Positions 1 to 8,097 of a DNA stretch of 64,000 nucleotides are shown piece by piece. The notes beneath the pieces were generated by a model. That model made no database searches. It saw nothing but the letters and a program-made list of their open reading frames with translations, and was not told the origin of the DNA. The DNA is from Nocardioides sp. zg-1308. Lineage in GTDB: Bacteria > Actinomycetota > Actinomycetes > Propionibacteriales > Nocardioidaceae. Location of the stretch: NCBI RefSeq assembly GCF_013155375.1, contig NZ_JABJQY010000002.1, positions 1,612,001 through 1,676,000 of the forward strand, in the 5' to 3' direction. How positions within the stretch are numbered: the stretch's first letter is position 1; each line of letters starts with the position of its first letter. The position numbers were made by a program, and so were the translations under genes.

Positions 1-238
1 ACTCGAAGTACTCCACGTGTCCGCCCTGGTAGGACGACACCGCGACCCCCTGGACGTCCTCCTCCAGCGCCGCGTCCACGACCTCCTGCACCGAGCGGTT
101 GTGGCCGAGGTGGATGACCTCGCAGCCCTGGCTCATGAGGATGCGCCGCATGATGTTGATCGAGGCGTCGTGGCCGTCGAAGAGCGCGGACGCGGTGACG
201 AGGCGGATCGGGTTGCGCGGGGTGTGCAGGTCGGCCAT
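1..238 (-). CDS. icmF: Fused isobutyryl-CoA mutase IcmF, N-terminal fragment (cut by window edge)
   Basis: Only the first 79 codons are in the window. They form the start of a cobalamin-binding domain, with [20 protein letters not shown] near residue 13 and the block [11 protein letters not shown] near residue 68. This block is typical of IcmF, which fuses a B12 domain, a G-protein chaperone domain and the mutase domain to interconvert isobutyryl-CoA and butyryl-CoA. A separate methylmalonyl-CoA mutase B12 subunit is the main alternative, but there the B12 domain is C-terminal, whereas here it starts the protein. The ATG at 238 is supported by a TAGCAT hexamer six bases upstream. The MarR gene and a cobalamin-receptor-like gene lie upstream on the same strand, which suggests a B12/acyl-CoA theme. 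Confidence 0.85.
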   Translation of the reverse strand, partial: MADLHTPRNPIRLVTASALFDGHDASINIMRRILMSQGCEVIHLGHNRSVQEVVDAALEEDVQGVAVSSYQGGHVEYFE

Positions 239-244
239 GGTCCG

Positions 245-250
245 ATGCTA
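245..250 (-). promoter_or_regulatory. -10 hexamer TAGCAT, probably leaderless icmF promoter
   Basis: TAGCAT ends six bases before the icmF ATG, so transcription would begin at or next to the start codon. The same geometry recurs at many unit-opening genes in the window. Confidence 0.55.
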
Positions 251-291
251 GGACATCCAACTATTACTCGGAAGTCACAAGGGCGGGGGTG

Positions 292-370
292 CTTTGCACC
301 CGAGTTGCGTGCTTCGAGGTGGAGATCTCTACCTGTAAGGCCGGTGGTCCCCGGATATCCGGGGACCGCC
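292..370 (+). repeat. 79-nt double-palindrome repeat, copy 1
   Basis: The element has a conserved left part (GCACCCGAGTTGCGTGCTTC), a first palindrome centred on AGATCT (AGGTGGAGATCTCTACCT, one mismatch) and a second, perfect 22-bp palindrome at 346-367 with half-site GGTCCCCGGAT. It lies between the marR stop and the icmF promoter. Three relatives are at 9176, 10321 and 12116, all 79 nt long. Confidence 0.85.
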
Positions 371-401
371 GAGCTGGCCGCCGCAGCCCACCCCGACCCC
401 C

Positions 402-890
402 TCAGAGGTCGCCGAGCCCCGTCCGGAGCGAGGTCAGCCGGTCGGTCAGCTCCCGCACGTCGCCCCCGGGCAGCCCGGGCCGCTCGAAGACCTCGCCGTT
501 GAGGGCGGCGGTCGCGTCCTCGACGGCCTGCCGGCCGGCCTCGGTGAGCACGGCGCGTACGACGCGCTTGTCCTCGTCGCTGCGCACGCGCTCGACGTAG
601 CCCTGCGCCACCAGCCGGTCCACGGCGCTGGTGACGCTGGTCGGGTGGACCTGCAGCAGCGACCCCAGGCGCGACATCGGCATGGCCGTGCCACGGGCGA
701 AGGACAGCAGCCGCAGCACCTCGTAGCGGGCGAAGGTCAGCCCGCGCGGGCGGAGCACCGCGTCGATCCGCTCCATCAGCAGCTGCTGGGCCCGCACGAC
801 CGAGGTCACCATCGCCATCCCGTCGGCGGCGTCGCGCCAGCCGTGGGCGACCCACTGGCGGTGGGCCTCGCCGATCGGGTCGCGGGTCAT
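402..890 (-). CDS. MarR-family transcriptional regulator
   Basis: This 162-residue protein has the size and winged-helix layout of MarR repressors. LTFARYEVLRLL is followed by the recognition region MSRLGSLLQVHPTSVTSAVDRLV and the wing YVERVRSDEDKRVVRAVLTEAG. MarR proteins bind as dimers to short palindromes and usually release on binding a small ligand. It is transcribed toward icmF, 163 bases upstream of that gene, so control of icmF is a reasonable inference. The ligand cannot be read from the sequence. The ATG at 890 has TAACCT six bases upstream. Confidence 0.9.
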   Translation of the reverse strand: MTRDPIGEAHRQWVAHGWRDAADGMAMVTSVVRAQQLLMERIDAVLRPRGLTFARYEVLRLLSFARGTAMPMSRLGSLLQVHPTSVTSAVDRLVAQGYVERVRSDEDKRVVRAVLTEAGRQAVEDATAALNGEVFERPGLPGGDVRELTDRLTSLRTGLGDL

Positions 891-896
891 GGCTGG

Positions 897-902
897 AGGT
901 TA
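897..902 (-). promoter_or_regulatory. -10 hexamer TAACCT, leaderless marR promoter
   Basis: TAACCT is followed by six bases and the marR ATG. Confidence 0.5.
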
Positions 903-916
903 GCGATGGGCCGGCG

Positions 917-1660
917 TCACCGGTGCAGCGCGGTGAGCACCGCGTGCGCCTCGACCATCGCCGGGCCGTACCAGGTCAGCAGCCGCCCCGAGACGAGCCG
1001 GGTCGGGGTGGCCAGCGCCTCCGGACCGTCGTCGGCGGTGAAGACGTACGGCTCGTCCGGCAGCAGCACGACGTCCGCGCCGGCGCCGTCGATGTCCGCC
1101 GGCGTGACCGGCGGATAGCGCCCGTCGCGGCCGGCCAGCACGTTGACCAGCCCGGCCCGGGTGAGCAGGTCGTCGGTGTAGGTCGGCGACCCCACGACCA
1201 TCCACGGGTCACGCCAGATCGGCACCGCGACCCGCAGCCGCGCCGGCGCCGGGGAGGACCAGAGGTCGCGCGCCTCGACGAGCCAGCCGGGATCCGCGAG
1301 GTCGAGGGCCTCGGCGAACAGGCGCGACATCGAGCCCAGCGCGTCCTCGACGGTCTCGATCCGGGTGACCCGCACGGCGACGCCGGCGTCGCGCAGGCGG
1401 CGTACGTCGAGCTCGCGGTTCTCCTCCATGTTGGCCACGACGAGGTCGGGGGAGAGGGCGCGGACGGCGGCGAGGTCGGGGTTCTTGGTGCCGCGCACCC
1501 GCGCCACCTCGAGGTCCGCCGGGTGGGTGCACCACTCGGTGGCGCCGACCAGCCGGTCGGGCGCCGAGGCGGCCAGCGCCTCGGTCAGCGACGGGACGAG
1601 CGAGACGACGCGGCTCGCGGGCGCGCCGAGCGGGACATCAGCTCCCAGGTCGTCGCGCAC
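917..1660 (-). CDS. Helical-backbone metal receptor (BtuF-like cobalamin/metal-binding protein)
   Basis: A 247-residue protein of the TroA/BtuF fold. It carries RVVSLVPSLTEALAA near residue 18, GATEWCTHP, LSPDLVVANMEENR and the C-terminal half PADIDGAGADVVLLPDEPYVF. BtuF relatives bind vitamin B12 or iron complexes for ABC importers. No signal peptide or lipobox is visible, and no btuCD genes are nearby, so this is probably the cytoplasmic actinobacterial version of unknown job. It ends 26 bases before marR and could share its transcript. The GTG start at 1660 is backed by TAGGTT six bases upstream. Confidence 0.75.
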   Translation of the reverse strand: MRDDLGADVPLGAPASRVVSLVPSLTEALAASAPDRLVGATEWCTHPADLEVARVRGTKNPDLAAVRALSPDLVVANMEENRELDVRRLRDAGVAVRVTRIETVEDALGSMSRLFAEALDLADPGWLVEARDLWSSPAPARLRVAVPIWRDPWMVVGSPTYTDDLLTRAGLVNVLAGRDGRYPPVTPADIDGAGADVVLLPDEPYVFTADDGPEALATPTRLVSGRLLTWYGPAMVEAHAVLTALHR

Positions 1661-1666
1661 GGGTCG

Positions 1667-1672
1667 AACCTA
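1667..1672 (-). promoter_or_regulatory. -10 hexamer TAGGTT, leaderless promoter of the metal-receptor gene
   Basis: TAGGTT, six bases, then the GTG start at 1660. Confidence 0.5.
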
Positions 1673-1724
1673 GGACACCGGAGGGGTGCTCGGCGCGCCG
1701 AGCCCGGCGTGATGGAGTTGTCCC

Positions 1725-2870
1725 ATGAGCAAGCACGCCCGGTCGTCGGGGCTGCCGGTCGACGGCGCGGAGCGGGCCACCGCCGACGGGTGGAGCTTCC
1801 CTGCCCGCGACCCCGCGACCGGCGAGCGGCTCTGGGACGTCCCCGACGCCGGCGTCACCGACGCGCACGCCGCGGCCGAGGCGGCGTGGCGGGCCCGGCA
1901 CGCGACGACGTGGAGCACCGACACCGCGCTGCGCGTGGACGCCGTCACCGAGCTGCGCGAGGCGCTGGCCGCACGGGCCGACGACCTCGCCCTGCTGCTC
2001 GCCGCCGAGACCGGCGTCCCGGTCGCCCTGCGGGAGGCGCACGTCGACGCGCCGATCGCCGCGATGGGCCACGAGGTGGTGCCGGACCCCGAGCAGGACG
2101 CAGGCGTGACGCTCGTGCTCACCCCGGCCACGTCGCCGCTGGCAGTGGCGATCGAGGAGGTCGGCCGCGTGCTGCTCGCCGGCGGCACCGTCGTGCTCAA
2201 GCCCGCGCCCGAGGCGGCCTCCGCGGCTCTCGAGCTCGGCCGCATCGCGCTGGACGTCGTGCCGCGCGGCGTCCTCAACGTGGTCACCACCCGCGACGTC
2301 GACGTGGCGATCGCCCTCACCCGCGACCGCCGGGTCGACGAGGTGTCCTTCACCGGGTCGGCGGTCGTCGGCGAGCGGGTCGGGGCGACGGCCGGTGGCG
2401 CCGGCAAGCGCGTACGACTCGACGTCGGTGGGGCACGGTCGGTCCGGGTCGCGGACGACGACGACCTCGACGCCGTGGTGCGGGCCGCCGCCGTCGAGCT
2501 GGTGGCCAACGCCGGGCAGGGCTGCCGGCTCCCGGCGAGCGTCGTCGTGCCCACCCACCGCTACACCGACGCGCTCCGCGCGGCGCTCGGGGCCATGGAG
2601 GAGGTCGCGGTCGGTGACCCGACCGACCCGGCCACCCGCTGCGGGCCGCTCCGCTCGCCGGTGGCCCGCGACCGGGTGCTGCGCTACGTCGCGCTGGCCA
2701 GGTCCGAGGGCGCCGACGTGGCGCTCGGCGGCCACGTCCTCGACCGCGACGGCGGCTGGTGGGTCGCGCCGACCGTCATCGGCGGGGTGGAGCCGGGCTC
2801 GCGGCTGGTGCGCGAGGAGGTGCTCGGCCCGGTGCTCATGGTCGTGCCCGACTCATCGGCACGTGCATGA
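1725..2870 (+). CDS. C-terminally truncated aldehyde dehydrogenase, probably a remnant
   Basis: The 381 residues align with the NAD(P)+-dependent aldehyde dehydrogenase family up to EEVLGPVLMVV, then stop. Family members are about 450-500 residues, so roughly the last 100, which carry part of the active site and the oligomerisation strand, are missing. KPAPEA, FTGSAVVGERV and the nucleophile Cys267 (NAGQGC) are present. The general-base glutamate of the usual LELGG motif is Asp233 (LDVGG), and the PWNFP-type motif is degenerate. The 3' end runs into the convergent GNAT gene, overlapping it by 35 bases, which suggests a deletion at the junction. A GGAG ribosome-binding site precedes the ATG. 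Probably inactive as a classical dehydrogenase. Confidence 0.7.
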   Translation: MSKHARSSGLPVDGAERATADGWSFPARDPATGERLWDVPDAGVTDAHAAAEAAWRARHATTWSTDTALRVDAVTELREALAARADDLALLLAAETGVPVALREAHVDAPIAAMGHEVVPDPEQDAGVTLVLTPATSPLAVAIEEVGRVLLAGGTVVLKPAPEAASAALELGRIALDVVPRGVLNVVTTRDVDVAIALTRDRRVDEVSFTGSAVVGERVGATAGGAGKRVRLDVGGARSVRVADDDDLDAVVRAAAVELVANAGQGCRLPASVVVPTHRYTDALRAALGAMEEVAVGDPTDPATRCGPLRSPVARDRVLRYVALARSEGADVALGGHVLDRDGGWWVAPTVIGGVEPGSRLVREEVLGPVLMVVPDSSARA

Positions 2871-3273
2871 TGCCGTCCTCGTCGAACTCGGGCCCGGTCA
2901 CCTCGAAGCCGTAGCCCGCGTAGAAGGCGGTCAGCCCGGTCTGGGCGTCCAGCCGCACCGCGCGGTCGCCGCACAGGCGCATCGCCTCGTCCATCAGCAG
3001 TGCCGCCAGCCCGCGCCCGCGCGCCGCCGGTGCCACCACCACGCGACCGATCCGCATCGCGTCGCCGTCGTCGAGCACGCGCAGCGTGCCGACCACCTCG
3101 TCGTCCTCCAGCAGGACGACGTGGCGGGTCGTCGGCTCGAGGTCGCGCCCGTCGAGGTCGGGGTAGGGGCAGTCCTGCTCGACCACGAACACCTGCTGCC
3201 GCAGCCGCCACACGTCGTACGCCGTCCGCGCGGGGAGCTCGTCGACGGTCGTGGTGAGCACCCGGGTGCTCAT
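2836..3273 (-). CDS. GNAT acetyltransferase, ElaA family
   Basis: 145 residues matching the ElaA branch of GNAT enzymes. VWRLRQQVFVVEQDCPYPDLD near the N terminus and DEDGIMHVPM at the end are characteristic, and RIGRVVVAPAARGRGLAALL is the acetyl-CoA-binding motif A. The substrate of this branch is not established. It starts inside the esterase stop (ATGA overlap at 3270-3273), so the two are co-translated. Its last codons overlap the truncated aldehyde dehydrogenase on the other strand. The start was chosen at the ATG of the overlap, although the frame stays open far upstream. Confidence 0.85.
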   Translation of the reverse strand: MSTRVLTTTVDELPARTAYDVWRLRQQVFVVEQDCPYPDLDGRDLEPTTRHVVLLEDDEVVGTLRVLDDGDAMRIGRVVVAPAARGRGLAALLMDEAMRLCGDRAVRLDAQTGLTAFYAGYGFEVTGPEFDEDGIMHVPMSRARP

Positions 3274-4169
3274 CGCAGGAACTCCACGACCTGGTCGAAC
3301 GCGCGCCGCGACTCGGGGATGAGCGGCAGCAGCCCGTAGACGTGGATGAGGTCCGGCTCCTCGATCGAGGTCAGGTCCCAGCCGGCGTCGGCGGCCCGCT
3401 TGGCGAGCAGCCGGCAGCCGGGGTGCAGGAGGTCGCGGGTGCCGTAGAGCATCAGGGCCCTCGGCAGCCCCGACAGGTCCCCGAGCGCCGGCGAGACCTC
3501 CGGGCGGCCGAGGTCCTCGGCCGAGCCCGCCCACCAGCCGGCGTACGCCTCGAGCTTGGTGTAGAAGAGCCACGGGTCGACGAGGTCCGCCTCGCGCGTC
3601 TCCGGCGTGGAGGTGGTGAGGTCGACCCAGGGTGCGTGCAGGACCAGGTGGCTCGCGGCCGGCAGGCCCCGGTCGCGCACCGACATCGCGACGGCGAGGG
3701 CGAGCCCGCCGCCCGCGGAGTCCCCGGCCAGCACCGCACCGCCCTCCTGGCCGCTCCAGCGCGCGGCGTCCGCGACCAGGGCGTCGTGGGAGTCGGCCCA
3801 CGTGTGCTCGGGAGCGAGCGGATAGTCGGGGAGCACGACCCTGGCCCCGATCGCGTCGGCGAGCCGGGTGGCGTAGCGGACGTGGAAGGCGTCGATCGGT
3901 GCCATGAAGGCGCCGCCGTGGAGGTAGTGCAGCGTGCGGCGCACGGGCCGGTCGCGCGGCGTGAGGACGTAGGAGGGGAACCCGAGGTCCTCCACGGACA
4001 CCTCCCACCGCTTCGCGAAGCCCGGGGTGGCCCGGACCGGCAGCGACCGGTCCTGGGTGCGGTGCCGCGCCTCGACGCGGGCCCGCTCGGCGGGCTCGGT
4101 GTCGAGGTCGCCGGCGCGGCGCAGGCGCGGGATGGCGCGGGCCAGCAGGTCGTGTCGGGTGCTCGGCAT
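3270..4169 (-). CDS. Alpha/beta-hydrolase, hormone-sensitive-lipase-type esterase
   Basis: A 299-residue carboxylesterase. HGGAF (residues 84-88) is the oxyanion-hole motif, GDSAGG has nucleophile Ser151, and ...LIHVYGLLPLIPES near the C terminus supplies the histidine; YGTRDLLHPGC probably carries the acid. Such enzymes hydrolyse short acyl esters. No signal peptide is evident, so it is probably cytoplasmic. It is the first gene of a two-gene unit with the GNAT enzyme. The ATG at 4169 has TACGCT six bases upstream. Confidence 0.88.
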   Translation of the reverse strand: MPSTRHDLLARAIPRLRRAGDLDTEPAERARVEARHRTQDRSLPVRATPGFAKRWEVSVEDLGFPSYVLTPRDRPVRRTLHYLHGGAFMAPIDAFHVRYATRLADAIGARVVLPDYPLAPEHTWADSHDALVADAARWSGQEGGAVLAGDSAGGGLALAVAMSVRDRGLPAASHLVLHAPWVDLTTSTPETREADLVDPWLFYTKLEAYAGWWAGSAEDLGRPEVSPALGDLSGLPRALMLYGTRDLLHPGCRLLAKRAADAGWDLTSIEEPDLIHVYGLLPLIPESRRAFDQVVEFLR

Positions 4170-4175
4170 GGAGGC

Positions 4176-4181
4176 AGCGTA
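4176..4181 (-). promoter_or_regulatory. -10 hexamer TACGCT, leaderless esterase promoter
   Basis: TACGCT, six bases, then the ATG at 4169. Confidence 0.45.
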
Positions 4182-4251
4182 GGTGGCGGGCCGCGGTGCG
4201 GGCGGAGGGGCGGGCGGGGGTGTGGGTGGCCGCGGCTAGGGTGGTGCCACA

Positions 4252-4340
4252 AGACAGGGGAGCACGCGCGGGCGTGCTGAGAGTGCGGGACAGCCGCAGA
4301 CCCTACGAACCTGATCCGGTTAGCACCGGCGATAGGGAGT
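4252..4340 (+). promoter_or_regulatory. TPP (thiamine pyrophosphate) riboswitch
   Basis: The THI-box landmarks are in order: ACAGGGGAGC, then GTGCTGAGAG (the CUGAGA pyrimidine-binding loop), CCGCAGACCCT, GAACCTGATCCGG and a closing strand GATAGGGAGT. AGGGAG is also the likely ribosome-binding site of thiB, 6 bases before its ATG. Ligand binding would therefore pair it into stem P1 and block translation. The downstream genes are a thiamine transporter, as expected. Confidence 0.95.
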
Positions 4341-4345
4341 CCACC

Positions 4346-5428
4346 ATGTTGCACGTACGAGTCCGCGCTGCCCTCGTGACGGCCCTGACCGCGTCCGCCC
4401 TCACGGCCTGCAGCCTCGCCGGCGGTGGGGGGGACGAGGCCCCGAGCGCCACCGAGTCGGCGTCCTCCGGCGCCACGCAGGCGGGCGGCACCGTCGTCCT
4501 CGCCACGCACGAGTCGTTCGCCCTCCCCCAGAAGCTGGTGCGGGCCTTCGAGGAGGAGACGGGCTACTCGCTGGAGGTGCGGGCAGCCGGCGACGCGGGC
4601 ACGCTCGCCACCAAGCTGAGCCTCACGGCCGACAACCCGATCGCCGACGCGGCGTTCGGCATCGACAACACCTTCGCGTCTCGTCCGCTCGGCGAGGGTG
4701 CGTTCGCCGAGGTCACCACGACGACCACCCCGCCCGAGGAGTACGCCCTCGCCGAGGGCGGCGACCGCCTGGTGCCGGTCGACTCGGCGAGCGTGTGCGT
4801 CAACGTCGACACCGCCTGGTTCGAGCGGGAGGGCATCGAGCCGCCGCGCACGCTGGCCGACCTCACCGACCCGGCCTACGCCGACCTGTTCGTGACGCCG
4901 GGCGCCTCCACGAGCAGCCCCGGCATGGCTTTCTTCCTGGCCACGGTCGCCGAGCACGGCGACGGCTGGCGCGACTACTGGACCGACCTGCTCGCCAACG
5001 GCGCCAAGGTGGTCGACGGCTGGGAGGACGCCTACTACGGCGACTTCACCGCCGCGTCCGAGACCGGCACCCGCCCCGTCGTGGTGTCCTACGACTCCTC
5101 GCCGGCCTTCACCGTCGAGGGTGGCCGGACCACCACCGAGGCGCTGCTCGACACCTGCTTCCGGCAGGTGGAGTACGCCGGCGTGCTGGCCGGTGCGGAC
5201 AACCCCGACGGCGCCGCGGCGCTGGTCGACTGGATGCTCTCCGACGAGGTGCAGAGCGCGCTGCCGGAGTCGATGTACGTCTTCCCGGTCATGCCGGGGG
5301 CGACGGTCCCCGACGACTGGGCCCGGTTCGCGCCCCAGCCCACCGAGCCCTACGAGGTCTCCCCGGAGGAGATCGCGGCCAACCGCGAGCAGTGGCTGAC
5401 CGAGTGGACCGACGTCGTCTCCCGATGA
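4346..5428 (+). CDS. thiB: Thiamine ABC transporter, substrate-binding lipoprotein
   Basis: A 360-residue lipoprotein. The N terminus has basic residues, a hydrophobic stretch and the lipobox LTAC, followed by a Gly/Ser/Glu-rich linker. The mature part fits the ThiB/iron-type periplasmic binding fold: GGTVVLATHESFALPQKLVRAF, then DAAFGIDNTF, GWEDAYYGDF and VVSYDSSPA. It captures thiamine or its phosphates outside the membrane and hands them to ThiP. The ATG at 4346 follows the riboswitch directly; the frame is open upstream, but that part is RNA leader. It is the first gene of thiB-thiP-thiQ. Confidence 0.92.
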   Translation: MLHVRVRAALVTALTASALTACSLAGGGGDEAPSATESASSGATQAGGTVVLATHESFALPQKLVRAFEEETGYSLEVRAAGDAGTLATKLSLTADNPIADAAFGIDNTFASRPLGEGAFAEVTTTTTPPEEYALAEGGDRLVPVDSASVCVNVDTAWFEREGIEPPRTLADLTDPAYADLFVTPGASTSSPGMAFFLATVAEHGDGWRDYWTDLLANGAKVVDGWEDAYYGDFTAASETGTRPVVVSYDSSPAFTVEGGRTTTEALLDTCFRQVEYAGVLAGADNPDGAAALVDWMLSDEVQSALPESMYVFPVMPGATVPDDWARFAPQPTEPYEVSPEEIAANREQWLTEWTDVVSR

Positions 5429-5438
5429 ACCGCACCCC

Positions 5439-7073
5439 ATGAGACGCATCGCCGGTCTCCTGCTGCTCGCCGCCGGGCCGGTGCTCGTGCTCGGCGTGCT
5501 CTTCGTCCTCCCGGTCACCGGCATGGTCGCCGAGGGCTTCTTCGTCGACGGACGCTTCGCCCCGGGCGCCGTGCTCGAGGTCCTGGCGCGACCGCGCGTG
5601 CACCGCGTCGCGTGGTTCACCGTGTGGACGTCGGGCGCCGCGACCCTCTTCTCCGTCGTGCTCGGGCTCCCGGCGGCGTACGCCCTGCACCGCCTCGCGC
5701 TGCCGGGACGGGCCGCGGTCCGGGCCGCCTTCCTCGTCCCGTTCGTGCTGCCCACGGTCGTGGTGGGCGTTGCGTTCCGCCAGCTGCTGGGGGAGGGGGG
5801 ACCGCTGGGGTTCCTCGACCTCGACGGGACGCCGGTTGCCATCGTGTGCGGGCTGGTGTTCTTCAACGTCGCGGTGGTCGTGCGCACGATCGGCGTCGCG
5901 TGGGAGTCGCTCGACCCCCGGCCGGGGCAGGCGGCGGCCGCCCTCGGCGCCTCGCCGTGGCAGGTGCTGCGCACCGTGACGCTGCCGGCGCTGCGGCCGG
6001 CCATCGTCGGCGCCGCGAGCATCGTCTTCCTCTTCTGCGCGACGGCGTTCGGCATCGTGCTGACCCTCGGCGGCGTCCGCTACGCCACGGTCGAGACCGA
6101 GATCTACCTGCTGACCACGACGATCTTCGACCTCCAGGCCGCCGCGGCGCTGTCGGTGCTGCAGATCGTCGTCGTGGTCGGGCTCCTGGCCCTCGCCGCG
6201 CGGCTGCGCGCCACGCCCGACCCGACGGCCCACCGCACGGCCACCCCCGCACGCGCCGTACGCCGCGGTGACGCCCCGGTCGTGGTCGCGACGCTGCTGG
6301 TGCTCGGCGCGATGCTGCTGCCGATCCTCACCCTGGTGGCCGGGTCGCTCACCGTCGGCGACGGCTGGGGGCTCGACAACTACCGCGCCCTGACGACCGC
6401 GGGCGACAACCAGGCGCTGCTGGTGCCGGTGACCTCGGCGCTGGTGACCAGCCTCCGCACCGCGGTCGACGCGACGTGGATGGCGCTGCTGGTCGGCGTC
6501 GTCGTCTCGCTCGTCGTCACCCGCCGCTCGCACTCGGTCGCCGAGCGCCGCGTCCGCTCCACCCTCGACGGCTTCTTCATGCTGCCGCTCGGGGTCAGCG
6601 CCGTGACGCTGGGGTTCGGCTTCCTCATCACCCTCGACCAGCCGCCGCTCGACCTGCGCGACTCCGCGCTGCTGGTGCCGATGGCGCAGGCGCTGGTCGC
6701 GCTGCCGCTCGTCGTCCGGACCCTGACGCCGGTGCTCGGCGGCATCGACGACCGCCAGCGGCAGGCGGCCGCGTCGCTGGGGGCGTCCGCGTGGCGCACC
6801 CTGCTGACCGTGGACCTGCCGGTGGTCTGGAAGCCGATGCTCGCGGCCAGCGGCTTCGCCTTCGCCGCGTCGCTGGGCGAGTTCGGCGCGACGTCGTTCC
6901 TGGCCCGCGACGACGAACCGACCCTGCCGGTCGTGATCTTCCGGCTGATCGGGCACCCCGGCGAGATGAACTACGGCATGGCGCTCGCGGCGTCCGTCGT
7001 GCTGGCCGCCGCCACCGCCGCGGTGATGGTCGCCGTCGAGCGGCTGCGCGTGCCCGGAGTGGGGGCGTTCTGA
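5439..7073 (+). CDS. thiP: Thiamine ABC transporter, fused double permease
   Basis: 544 residues with about twelve hydrophobic segments arranged as two tandem permease halves. Each half has an EAA loop that docks the ATPase: AAAALGASPWQVLRTVTLP near residue 166 and AAASLGASAWRTLLTVDLP near residue 445. A basic, Ala/Pro-rich linker near residues 255-280 joins them. This two-in-one layout is usual for ThiP and FbpB-type transporters; the riboswitch and ThiB upstream point to thiamine. It starts 10 bases after thiB and overlaps thiQ by one base. Confidence 0.92.
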   Translation: MRRIAGLLLLAAGPVLVLGVLFVLPVTGMVAEGFFVDGRFAPGAVLEVLARPRVHRVAWFTVWTSGAATLFSVVLGLPAAYALHRLALPGRAAVRAAFLVPFVLPTVVVGVAFRQLLGEGGPLGFLDLDGTPVAIVCGLVFFNVAVVVRTIGVAWESLDPRPGQAAAALGASPWQVLRTVTLPALRPAIVGAASIVFLFCATAFGIVLTLGGVRYATVETEIYLLTTTIFDLQAAAALSVLQIVVVVGLLALAARLRATPDPTAHRTATPARAVRRGDAPVVVATLLVLGAMLLPILTLVAGSLTVGDGWGLDNYRALTTAGDNQALLVPVTSALVTSLRTAVDATWMALLVGVVVSLVVTRRSHSVAERRVRSTLDGFFMLPLGVSAVTLGFGFLITLDQPPLDLRDSALLVPMAQALVALPLVVRTLTPVLGGIDDRQRQAAASLGASAWRTLLTVDLPVVWKPMLAASGFAFAASLGEFGATSFLARDDEPTLPVVIFRLIGHPGEMNYGMALAASVVLAAATAAVMVAVERLRVPGVGAF

Positions 7074-8092
7074 TGGCGCTCTCGCTGCGCGACGTGTCGG
7101 TCCGCTACGGCGACACCGTCGCCGTCGACGGGGTCTCGCTCGACCTGGCCGCCGGCCAGGTGCTGGCGGTCCTCGGCCCGTCGGGGTGCGGCAAGTCCAC
7201 GCTCCTGCGCGCGGTCGCGGGGCTCGAGCCGCTCTCGTCGGGCTCGATGTCGTGGGCGGGGGAGGACCTCGGCGGCACGCCGACCCACAAGCGCGGCTTC
7301 GCCCTGATGTTCCAGGACGGCCAGCTCTTCGCGCACCTCACCGTCGCCCGCAACGTCGCCTACGCCCTCCGGCTGCGACGTACGCCCTCAGCGCGCGTCG
7401 CGGCCCGGGTGCGCGAGCTGCTGGCGCTGGTCGGGCTCGCGGGCTACGACGACCGGCTGCCCGGCACCCTCTCCGGCGGGGAGCGCCAGCGGGTCGCCCT
7501 CGCCCGCGCGCTGGCGGTGGAGCCGCGCCTGATCCTGCTCGACGAGCCGCTGTCCGCGCTCGACAAGACGCTGCGCGAGCGGCTGGCGGGCGACCTGCGC
7601 GAGATCCTCCGCAGCGCCGGCACCACCGCGCTCCTCGTCACCCACGACCACGAGGAGGCCTTCGCGCTGGCCGACCGGCTCGCGGTGATGCGCGACGGCC
7701 GGGTCGTGCAGGGCGGGGCGATCGACGAGGTCTGGCGTGCGCCGGTCGACGAGGAGACGGCCCTCTTCCTCGGCTACGCCCGCGTCCTGCGCGGCGACGC
7801 GGCCGCCCGCGTGCTGGCAGCGGGCGGGCTCCCGGCGGCGCCCGCGGTCGCCGTACGCCGCTCCTCCCTCGTGCTCGACCCGTCCGGTCCCGTGGAGGCG
7901 ACCGTCGAGTCGGCGCGGGTGACCCCGGAGCAGGTGCGCCTCGTCGTGGTCGCCGACGGCGTGGGCACCGTGGACGCCGTGGCGCCCCTGGGCAGCCGCG
8001 CCGCGCCGGGGGACCGGGTCCGGCTGGGCGTGGACGTGACACGGCTCGCCGTCCTGCCGACCGGGACGGGGGTTGACCCGTCCCTAGACTGA
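7073..8092 (+). CDS. thiQ: Thiamine ABC transporter, ATP-binding protein
   Basis: A 339-residue ATPase. Walker A GPSGCGKST (about residue 36), Q-loop MFQDGQLF, signature LSGGERQRVALARAL, Walker B LILLDEPLSALD and the switch histidine in LLVTHDHEE are all intact. A C-terminal extension of about 100 residues resembles the regulatory TOBE-like tail of spermidine/iron importers. The ATG lies in a TGATG overlap with thiP, so translation is coupled. The last codons (CTAGAC TGA) also hold the -10 element of the next gene. Confidence 0.92.
   Translation: MALSLRDVSVRYGDTVAVDGVSLDLAAGQVLAVLGPSGCGKSTLLRAVAGLEPLSSGSMSWAGEDLGGTPTHKRGFALMFQDGQLFAHLTVARNVAYALRLRRTPSARVAARVRELLALVGLAGYDDRLPGTLSGGERQRVALARALAVEPRLILLDEPLSALDKTLRERLAGDLREILRSAGTTALLVTHDHEEAFALADRLAVMRDGRVVQGGAIDEVWRAPVDEETALFLGYARVLRGDAAARVLAAGGLPAAPAVAVRRSSLVLDPSGPVEATVESARVTPEQVRLVVVADGVGTVDAVAPLGSRAAPGDRVRLGVDVTRLAVLPTGTGVDPSLD
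8085..8090 (+). promoter_or_regulatory. -10 hexamer TAGACT inside the thiQ 3' end
   Basis: TAGACT, seven bases, then the GTG start at 8098. It gives the PAP2 gene its own leaderless promoter within the last codons of thiQ. Confidence 0.5.
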
Positions 8093-8097
8093 CGCCC

